NCBI GenBank assembly: GCA_035347995.1
Contig: DAOPQD010000026.1
Location: 1 to 36,433 of the forward strand
Direction of reading: 5' to 3'
Source: JAAZNO01 sp012798275
GTDB taxonomy: Bacteria > Chloroflexota > Anaerolineae > B4-G1 > SLSP01
DNA length: 36,433 nt
Of the stretch, positions 24,633 through 31,001 are shown one piece after another (position 1 is the first letter of the stretch; every line of letters begins with the position of its first letter). Both the position numbers and the translations under genes were made by a program. The notes beneath the pieces were generated by a model. The model saw only the letters and a program-made list of their open reading frames with translations. It was not told the origin of the DNA and did not search any database.

Positions 24633-26725
24633 GCCTTAACCTCACCGGTAGATTTCTCTTTAATTTCGGGGTATTGGATCCGTGGGTGGAACGCCCCGCG
24701 CAACAACTCGATATACGTGGCCTTCACGATTTCCAGCTCCTCCAGAGTAATGGGACACTCGCTCAGCTGCCCATTGTTAATCCGCGTCTGAAATACCCCG
24801 TTCACCACGCGCGCGATCTCCTCCGCCGACGTCGGCCTCGCAGCGCGGGTCGCCGCCTCAGCGCTATCGGCCAACATCGTCAACGCCGTCTCCACGCTCT
24901 GCGGACGGGGCCCCGGATAGCGGAATAGCGACTCATCCACCAGACTGGCCTCGCCGCCCGCTGCGTCAACCGCCTTCTGATAGAAGAAACTCGCCCGCAT
25001 CGTCCCATGATGCTCGGAGATGAACGCCCGAATGCGTTCCGGCAAGCCGTACTGCCGCGCCAGCTTCAGCCCATCGTTGACATGCCCGATGACAATGTCC
25101 GCGCTCGTTTGCGGGTCCAGGCGATCGTGAGGATTGCTCAGCCCCTCCTGGTTTTCGATGAAGAAATAGGGACGGGCCAGTTTCCCCACGTCGTGATAGT
25201 AAGTCCCCGCACGGGTCAACAGCGCGTTGGCGCCGATGCGCTCCGCTGCCTGTTCTGCCATGCTCGCCACCATCATCGTGTGATGAAATGTCCCCGGCGC
25301 CTCGCGCAGCAGCCGCTGTAGCAGCGGGTGATTGGGATGGCTGAGCTCCACCAGACGAAAGGTGGTAATCAAATCGAACAACGGCGCCAGGAGAAACAGC
25401 CCGCCCAACGTCAACCCGCCGCCGATCACGCCGCCAGCGACGCTGATGCCTGCCTCGATCAAGAAGGGGAACGGATCCAGCAGCAGCTCCTCCGTCGAGG
25501 CAAACACGAGCCGCAACACCGCGCCGACAAGCCCTCCCAACAGACCGCTGCGGAAAATCGAAGCTGTCTGCTCGTAGCGCGGCAACGACAGCGCCGCTAC
25601 GAGGCCATTGCCCAACAGGATGACCGTCACATGCAGGGCCGATCCGCTGATCAGACCGCCGATGAAGGCCACGTACAGCACGCCGCCGACCGCCGCCGCA
25701 TACCCCGCCGTGGTCGTCAGCAGCATTCCCAATGCCGCGACAGGGAAAAGATAGAGCAACAGCGATCCCGGCGCCACCAGCAAGCGCGCCAGCAGCATAA
25801 AAATCACCATCACCAGGAACAGCACCCCTTCCTGCCGGGGATTCTGCAGCACTTCAGGCTGTAGCTGCGTCAAGTACAGGCCCAACAGCAACGTCGCCAC
25901 GACAGCCAGTGCGCCCTGAAACGCGATGTCATGCCAGGCGGGGTGCTGCCGCGTCAGGCCCAACTCCTCAAGAGCCTCCAGCTCCAATTCGGTGACCACC
26001 GTCCCGCTGCGGACGACGATCTCGCCATTGCGCAACGTCCGGGTCACCTGCCCCACGGCCTGCGCTGCCGCTTCGCGCGCCGCGTCGGTCGCGGCCTGAT
26101 CAAGGAAGCTGTTGGGAACCACAAAACGCTTGGCCAGCGCTACGATGAGATTGGCCTCATCTTGGGGAATATCAAGCGGCACCAGCGGCGACAGTCGCTC
26201 CCGCACCTCTAGCAGATTGCCGGGACGGATCTCCTCGCGGCGCATGATCTGATCCAGCAAGCTGCGGCTCTCCAGCTGCACCCGCGTCCAGCTGGAATCC
26301 GGCAACGCCAGGAGGTTGCTAATGTCACTGACAGAGAGATCCCCGAGCTCCGGGACTGCCAGCACCCAGCTGCGCTTCTGCACCTCCGTCGCGTAGGGGT
26401 CCGCGCGCACGGCGGCGAGATAATCCAACACCTGGCGGAGGCGCGCCAGCTGCTGACGGGCGATTTCCGGATCCACGCCGGTATAAAGGGGGGACACCTG
26501 CCGGCGCGCTTCATCCTGCAAGCGCGTGCTCAACACGTCACTGACGAAGGTGATGTCCCGGGGAGAGTAAATGTCCTGCACCGCTACCGCTCCCAGGGTG
26601 ACGTCGTATTGCCCGGTGAAAGTGAGGACTAACGTCAAAGTAGCAAACAAAGCAAGACCCAGGCCATACAGAACCTGTCGCAAAATCCAGCGGCGCGAAT
26701 AAGGTTCAGAACGCCTGGGTTTCAT
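24629..26725 (-). CDS. pgpH: 7TM-HD family c-di-AMP phosphodiesterase-like protein (PgpH/YqfF)
   Basis: The ~698-residue protein has the YqfF layout. It has one N-terminal transmembrane segment, an extracellular 7TMR-HD domain (VTLGAVAVQDIYSPRDITFV, DLSVSDISNL), seven hydrophobic segments (~275-460), and a C-terminal cytosolic HD domain. The HD motifs are present: GTFHHTMMVASMAEQAA, TYYHDVGKLARP (HD) and QTSADIVIGHVNDGLKLA, with YPGPRPQSVETALTMLADSAEAA. PgpH of Listeria degrades c-di-AMP. The ATG at 26725 was chosen over a TTG-started extension. yqeY ends 88 nt upstream and ybeY overlaps it. Confidence 0.92.
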   Translation of the reverse strand: MKPRRSEPYSRRWILRQVLYGLGLALFATLTLVLTFTGQYDVTLGAVAVQDIYSPRDITFVSDVLSTRLQDEARRQVSPLYTGVDPEIARQQLARLRQVLDYLAAVRADPYATEVQKRSWVLAVPELGDLSVSDISNLLALPDSSWTRVQLESRSLLDQIMRREEIRPGNLLEVRERLSPLVPLDIPQDEANLIVALAKRFVVPNSFLDQAATDAAREAAAQAVGQVTRTLRNGEIVVRSGTVVTELELEALEELGLTRQHPAWHDIAFQGALAVVATLLLGLYLTQLQPEVLQNPRQEGVLFLVMVIFMLLARLLVAPGSLLLYLFPVAALGMLLTTTAGYAAAVGGVLYVAFIGGLISGSALHVTVILLGNGLVAALSLPRYEQTASIFRSGLLGGLVGAVLRLVFASTEELLLDPFPFLIEAGISVAGGVIGGGLTLGGLFLLAPLFDLITTFRLVELSHPNHPLLQRLLREAPGTFHHTMMVASMAEQAAERIGANALLTRAGTYYHDVGKLARPYFFIENQEGLSNPHDRLDPQTSADIVIGHVNDGLKLARQYGLPERIRAFISEHHGTMRASFFYQKAVDAAGGEASLVDESLFRYPGPRPQSVETALTMLADSAEAATRAARPTSAEEIARVVNGVFQTRINNGQLSECPITLEELEIVKATYIELLRGAFHPRIQYPEIKEKSTGEVKA

Positions 26726-26812
26726 CGAAATCGTATTCCCGTTGAAGCGCAGAAGAGGGAACCCCAAGGCCCCCTCTTCATCATGTGACGGATTCTGCGG
26801 CGCAGAGGGAGT

Positions 26813-27256
26813 TCAGGCTGATAGCAGATCGCGGACAATCTGGTTGACCAACCGCCCATCCGCCTGCCCCCGCACGCGAGGCATGAGCACCTGCATCACT
26901 TTGCCCATGTCGGCGATCGAGGTCGCGCCCACTTCCGCGATGGCGGCGCGCGCCAGCCCGGTCAGAGCTTCGGGGGACAAAGCTGCCGGGAGATAGCCCT
27001 TCAGGATTTCCAACTCCACCAGCTCGTTAGCTTCCAGGTCCGCACGTCCCCCCTGCCGGAACATGTCCAGGGCTTCGGTGCGACGCTTGATCTCTTTTTG
27101 AATCAACGCCAGGACATCGGCATCACTGAGGGTGCCACGTTCGGCTTCCGCCAGCTGCACCTCCAGCAACACCATCCGTAAGGCGGCCTTACGGTGTTCG
27201 TCCCGCGCACGTATCGCATTCTGCAGATCCTGCTGGAGCTGGTCACGTGCTCCCAT
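26813..27256 (-). CDS. yqeY: GatB/YqeY domain protein
   Basis: The 147-residue protein matches the YqeY family: RDEHRKAALRMVLLEVQLAE, then IQKEIKRRTEALDMF, the LEILKGYLPAALS motif, and ADMGKVMQVLMPRVRGQADG near the end (GxVmkxlmpk..GraDg). The family resembles the C-terminal domain of GatB and the tRNA-binding part of amidotransferases, but its role is unproved. It has an AAGGAG ribosome site. It follows rpsU by 14 nt, a neighbourhood kept in many Firmicutes. Confidence 0.95.
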   Translation of the reverse strand: MGARDQLQQDLQNAIRARDEHRKAALRMVLLEVQLAEAERGTLSDADVLALIQKEIKRRTEALDMFRQGGRADLEANELVELEILKGYLPAALSPEALTGLARAAIAEVGATSIADMGKVMQVLMPRVRGQADGRLVNQIVRDLLSA

Positions 27257-27270
27257 GAGGCTCCTTTCTT

Positions 27271-27477
27271 CTAGTAGGTGCGGCGCAGGTCTTTCATCGT
27301 CGTGCGACGAGACTTGCGCAGTTTAGCGGCCCGCTTCCGTTTCCGCACCACGCTCGGCTGTTCGAAATAACGCCGCTTGCGGATCTCCGACAGAATGCGG
27401 TCGCCCTGCACCCGTTTCTTGAACCGTCGTAGCAAAGAGTCAAAGGACTCGTTGTCATCGGCCACTACAAAAGTCAC
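27271..27477 (-). CDS. rpsU: Ribosomal protein bS21
   Basis: The 68-residue basic protein reads TFVVADDNESFDSLLRRFKK, then ILSEIRKRRYFEQPS and an Arg/Lys-rich tail (KRAAKLRKSRR), which fits bS21. bS21 sits at the 30S platform and helps start-codon selection. I chose a GTG at 27477 because GGGGGGAG lies just before it and the result has the usual size; a longer frame from 27576 would read through the leader. Its promoter (27604-27631) is near perfect, and the ~125-nt leader contains a palindrome GGCTCATGAGCC. Confidence 0.95.
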   Translation of the reverse strand: MTFVVADDNESFDSLLRRFKKRVQGDRILSEIRKRRYFEQPSVVRKRKRAAKLRKSRRTTMKDLRRTY

Positions 27478-27603
27478 GCTTCTCCCCCCCTTCAGTGCCC
27501 CCGATACCTGCTGATACCGGCTAGGATTTTCCGGTGTTGCCCCTCCATCGTGGGGTAGCTGGCTCATGAGCCCCAACCCGACGCACTCTGGATAGCAAAC
27601 GCC

Positions 27604-27631
27604 ATTATACCGGCGAAGGAATGAATGTCAA
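27604..27631 (-). promoter_or_regulatory. Near-consensus promoter of rpsU operon
   Basis: Minus strand TTGACA (27631-27626), 16 nt, TATAAT (27609-27604): both hexamers perfect. It directly follows the terminator of the upstream gene on the same strand. Confidence 0.85.
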
Positions 27632-27640
27632 ATTCAAACC

Positions 27641-27663
27641 GGCTGGGGATAAAATCCCCGGCC
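27641..27663 (-). terminator. Terminator of the GT39 gene
   Basis: GGCTGGGGAT / ATCCCCGGCC, 10 bp with one G-U pair, loop AAA. On the minus strand it is followed by GGTTTGAATTTGAC, a T-rich tail that runs into the rpsU -35. Confidence 0.65.
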
Positions 27664-27681
27664 TGACGCGAGCAAACGCGC

Positions 27682-29607
27682 TCAAGGAGCGGGCCAATCG
27701 TAGATCAGCGCCAGCAAGCGTTGATCGGGAGCCCGCAGCTCGTGAACGGCGCCGCCGGGATAACGCGCTTGCAGGGCCGTGAATTCCCCCGCGCGCTCCG
27801 GCACCAGAATGAAGCGCGCCGGCGCGGCCACTTCCGGAATCTCGTTGGGCAACACGTCCATGCCAGGCTGGTCGCGCAGCAGAAACGCCAGTGTCCCAAA
27901 ATCCCAATAGATGAATGGGGCGCCGAAGAAGTACGTCATGCCGGCCGCCGGATGCGCCGCGCCATAGCGAGCGACCTCCGTCGCTACCCAGGCGGTAGGA
28001 TTGCCGTAGGTGCGGCGAGGGGTGTACACGCCAAAGTAAAAGCCCAGGTTGGCCAGCGCCATGATGGCCAGCATCAGCCCCACGACGCGCGGCAGCCAGT
28101 CCACCTTCCGCCGCGGGGACGCCGGCAACGCCGTGAAAATCGCCTCCACGCCCCAGCCCACGCTTAGCGCGACCGCTGGCACCAGCAGCAGGCCGCGCTG
28201 GCTGCTGGGTGGATTTTCCGTCACCACCCAGGCCAGCACCAACGTGGACCAAAACCACAACAGCGTCAAGCCCCGCGCCGGCCAGCGCGCCCGCAACAGC
28301 GCCGCAACCATCCCCACCAGCAACAGCGTGCCAGAGATGAAATCGAGGAGTGGCGCCTGGGGGTAATACCAGAAAGTGGGATCGGGCGTCAGATGAAACG
28401 CCGTGACCGCTTTCCAGAACTGCTGGCCCAACAATGCGAGCGCGCTGCGCCCCGTCAACGCCATCTCCCGCGTCAGCCATCCCGAGGCAAAGATGCTGAC
28501 AGAACTGGCGCGCGCGGTCAAATCCCCCGGATGCGCCGCATACCAGATCCACAACGGCGCAGTCATGGTCAGCCATCCCAGAGCCAGGCACACCAGCCCG
28601 CGGCGATGGCGCGCCCAAAAACGCGGCTCGACAAGCAACCGCCAAACGAGGAACAGTCCTACCATCCCCGTGACCCAGCGCGCGCCGAAATACGTGTACC
28701 AGCCCAGGCCCGCCGCGAGGCCCGCCCAGCCCCACGCCGCCGGGGTCTCGCCCTCCACGCCGCTGTACAACGCGCGCCACAGCTGCCAGAAGGTCAGGGT
28801 CGCGATCAGCGGATCAAAAATCTGGTTCGACGCGAGGCGGCTGAAATGCAGGTGATAGGCAGAAAACGCGACGACGAGCGCCGCCGCCCACCCCACACGG
28901 CGCCCGCCCATCTCACGCGCCAGGAGGAAAGTCGTGAGCACAGTCAGCGTCCCCACGAGCGCCGAAAGCGCCCGCGCGCCCGCCATCCCCGCGCCGAAAA
29001 GCCGCATCGCCGCGCCGTAGAGCAGAAACGAGAGCGTCGGCACCGAATACCAGCTCGTGGCAAAGGGATTTCCAAGGGGCCGTTCTACCAGCTGCCAGCT
29101 CAGGAGCGCCTGCGTCCCCTCATCACCGCCGAAATTCGCCGGGACGCGCCCCAACGCTACCCCACGCACCAACAGCGCTGCTATCAGCAGGAGGCTCAGA
29201 CCCAGCGCTTCCTGGCGTCCCAGACGCGCCAGGGTAGAAGGCGCCCCCACGCGCGCGGGCAATGTCGCGGCGAAAAGGCCCAGCGCCAACAGCCACAGGC
29301 CCAACACCGCGGTGAAATCAGAGTCGGGAGCCTTGCGGCGAGCCAGCACGCCCACCAGCAACGCCAATCCCAGGGCGACGCCCCGCCACACTCCCTTGCG
29401 CCGCGTGGCAAACCACTCCGCGAGGGGCATGGGCGCGGAAACGACAGTTTTGGGCGCAGGGGGATAAAAAACGCGGCAGAGGGTCACACCGAGGATCAAC
29501 AGGCCCAGGCCGAGGCACAACCCGGCGTCCCACACGTACACGCCCAGGTTCAGCAGGTAGACGCCTGCAAGCAATAACACCAGCCCGGCCAAAAATCCCT
29601 TGCGCAT
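27682..29607 (-). CDS. GT39-type (PMT/ArnT-like) membrane glycosyltransferase
   Basis: The 641-residue protein has ~10-12 hydrophobic segments. In the first external loop lies FGGDEGTQ (Asp-Glu, the catalytic DE pair of GT-C fold PMT enzymes), followed by TSWYSVPTLSFLLYG and GARALSALVGTLTVLTTF, typical of PMT-family membrane proteins. The C-terminal part holds a soluble region with TYFFGAPFIYWDFG. Such enzymes move a sugar from a polyprenyl-phosphate to a protein or lipid outside the membrane. The acceptor is not predictable. An ATG at 29607 was preferred to a TTG just before it. It starts 21 nt after the response regulator stop, so it is likely co-transcribed. Confidence 0.85.
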   Translation of the reverse strand: MRKGFLAGLVLLLAGVYLLNLGVYVWDAGLCLGLGLLILGVTLCRVFYPPAPKTVVSAPMPLAEWFATRRKGVWRGVALGLALLVGVLARRKAPDSDFTAVLGLWLLALGLFAATLPARVGAPSTLARLGRQEALGLSLLLIAALLVRGVALGRVPANFGGDEGTQALLSWQLVERPLGNPFATSWYSVPTLSFLLYGAAMRLFGAGMAGARALSALVGTLTVLTTFLLAREMGGRRVGWAAALVVAFSAYHLHFSRLASNQIFDPLIATLTFWQLWRALYSGVEGETPAAWGWAGLAAGLGWYTYFGARWVTGMVGLFLVWRLLVEPRFWARHRRGLVCLALGWLTMTAPLWIWYAAHPGDLTARASSVSIFASGWLTREMALTGRSALALLGQQFWKAVTAFHLTPDPTFWYYPQAPLLDFISGTLLLVGMVAALLRARWPARGLTLLWFWSTLVLAWVVTENPPSSQRGLLLVPAVALSVGWGVEAIFTALPASPRRKVDWLPRVVGLMLAIMALANLGFYFGVYTPRRTYGNPTAWVATEVARYGAAHPAAGMTYFFGAPFIYWDFGTLAFLLRDQPGMDVLPNEIPEVAAPARFILVPERAGEFTALQARYPGGAVHELRAPDQRLLALIYDWPAP

Positions 29608-29628
29608 CAAGCCGCCACGGGTCAGCGC

Positions 29629-30492
29629 TCACACAGCGCAGAGGCCCGCAATTTCCTCAACGGCTCCCCGGGCGCGATGACGCAACAGGCCCAATGCCGG
29701 GTTGCCACGGATAGCAACCGCCAGGATCATCCAGGCGTTGACGCTGAGCGCGTAAAGCATGTAATCGCCGCCGGCAATGCTCTGCTCGAAACGCAGCTGC
29801 TCGCGGCCCAGAATCCGCGCCACCTGCGCCGAGGTGATCCAGCCTTGCATGACGGCCTGTGCCATCGCCTCGGCGTCGGCTTTGCTCAACATGCCCACCC
29901 AGGTCGCCATTTCGTCATCCACCGTCAGCACCACCGCATCAGCGCCGACCTCCTGGGCCAGGCCGTTCATCACACGCTCTAACGCCCGGCGATGCCGGCT
30001 CACCAGCGCCTTCAGCTCGGTGACCGTCGCGTCCTTCACCGGGGGCTTCGGGGAAGGCGCAGGCGCAGGGGAGGCTTCAGGAGCGGAAGGCGGCGGCAAC
30101 GTCTCCTCAGTGATCTTGATGTCCAGCGGGACGAGCGGCGCACGCAAAGCCGCTCCAATGCGCTCCGGCAGCTCCGGCAGGAAAAAGGGCTTCGGCAAAA
30201 TGCCCTGGATCGCTAGCGAGGTCGCCACCTCCGGCGCGAGCGACTCCCCTATCAAGGGAATCAGCATTAGACGCAGAGTCGGATGCAGCTCCCGCAGCTG
30301 CTGGCCCAACGCGACGGCCCCAGGCTCATCCAACGCCATATCGAGCAGGGCCAGGTCGAGGGTACTGGCGCGGGCCTGTTCCAGCGACTCGGCGCACGTG
30401 GAGGCTCCCACGACCTCGTATCCCTGTTGGCGCAGTTCTTCTTGAAGCAAAGTCGCAAAAGCCATGTTCGGGTCCGCTACCAGGACGCGCAT
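29629..30492 (-). CDS. Response-regulator receiver domain fused to a roadblock/LC7-like domain
   Basis: Residues 1-118 are a receiver domain (MRVLVADPNMAFATLLQEEL; phospho-acceptor D51 in LLDMAL; K101 in LPKPF). The usual Ser/Thr of the fourth strand is replaced (LIPLIGES), so signalling may be altered. A Pro/Ala-rich linker (~119-150) leads to a ~135-residue roadblock/LC7-like domain (ERVMNGLAQEVGADAVVLTV, YALSVNAWMILAVAI), the fold of MglB/GTPase regulators. No DNA-binding domain is present, so output is probably protein-protein. The start has GAGGAGGG before the ATG. It is upstream of the GT39 gene in the same unit. Confidence 0.85.
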   Translation of the reverse strand: MRVLVADPNMAFATLLQEELRQQGYEVVGASTCAESLEQARASTLDLALLDMALDEPGAVALGQQLRELHPTLRLMLIPLIGESLAPEVATSLAIQGILPKPFFLPELPERIGAALRAPLVPLDIKITEETLPPPSAPEASPAPAPSPKPPVKDATVTELKALVSRHRRALERVMNGLAQEVGADAVVLTVDDEMATWVGMLSKADAEAMAQAVMQGWITSAQVARILGREQLRFEQSIAGGDYMLYALSVNAWMILAVAIRGNPALGLLRHRARGAVEEIAGLCAV

Positions 30493-30507
30493 ATGCCCTC
30501 CTCGGAA

Positions 30508-30586
30508 AATAGAGATCAGCGGTCAGCAGTCAGCAGTCAGCGAAAAAGCGACTAAGCGAAAAAATCACTTGCGTGACAAAGGTACC
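30508..30586 (-). repeat. Dispersed leader module, response-regulator copy
   Basis: On the minus strand ACCTTTGTCACGCAAGTGAT, then TCGCTTTTTCGC, then heptamers GCTGACT, GCTGACT, GCTGACC and GCTGATC, ending TCTATT just before the ribosome site. It is homologous to 8059-8127 (greA). The heptamer end is also shared with 13958-13992 (PLD gene). Confidence 0.75.
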
Positions 30587-30642
30587 GCCACTGACTGAAA
30601 AACGGAAAATTTCCTGGCGACCCTTGAAGATTGAGCATCAAC

Positions 30643-30690
30643 TTTTGCCCCTATCCCCGTTCCCCTTCCCCCCCCCGCGTGCGCGGGGGG
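30643..30690 (-). repeat. C-run/hairpin element; G-quadruplex-type motif on minus strand
   Basis: On the plus strand, C runs of 4, 4, 4 and 9 (30648-30676) run into the hairpin CCCCCCGC gtgc GCGGGGGG (30671-30690). On the minus strand these are G runs (GGGG-ATA-GGGG next to CAAAAG), the same parts as 21068-21116 in inverse orientation. Confidence 0.7.
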
Positions 30691-30708
30691 AAAGGTTCAT
30701 CCATCGCC
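30691..30708 (+). repeat. Exact 18-mer, shared with 21134-21151
   Basis: Same AAAGGTTCATCCATCGCC as at 21134-21151, directly against the C-run hairpin. Confidence 0.85.
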
Positions 30709-30930
30709 GCCGAGATACCTCATGCCAGGCTGAACTATGGCCGCACATTTGCCGGGTAGAGACAGTGGTGTGCCGCAGGAACATGTCAACTTCTCAAAAA
30801 ATCGGCGAATCATCTACGTTCACACGTGGGCGCCTGGGCACGTTCACACCTTCACACGGGAACAGAAATCAGTGAGCCGTGCATAAAGAGCCATTGTACC
30901 GATTTGAAGAGAAAATGCAAACAAATGAAA

Positions 30931-30961
30931 ACCGCCGCGTCCCTGACGAGATCGCGGCGGT
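30931..30961 (-). terminator. Terminator of the UPF0182 gene
   Basis: ACCGCCGCG / CGCGGCGGT, 9-bp stem, 13-nt loop. On the minus strand it is followed by TTTTCATTTGTTTGC, about 40 nt after the UPF0182 stop. Confidence 0.65.
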
Positions 30962-31001
30962 CCATGATCCGGCGGCAGGGAAACACCCCGGCTTTATCCG
31001 T

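Larger units (their letters stand above)
30493..31001 (-). promoter_or_regulatory. Intergenic region with leader modules; no gene
   Basis: This 509-bp stretch has no gene I can support. It holds a heptamer leader module (30508-30586), a C-run/hairpin element (30643-30690), the shared 18-mer at 30691-30708, CACGTTCACAC-type short repeats near 30818-30860 that resemble inverted copies of 13878-13910, and the UPF0182 terminator at 30931-30961. Confidence 0.6.

Noticed and set aside
28393..29577. 394-codon plus-strand frame opposite the GT39 gene
   Set aside because: It is rich in Arg/Gln/His, as antisense of a Leu/Ala-rich membrane gene would be, and has no supporting signals.
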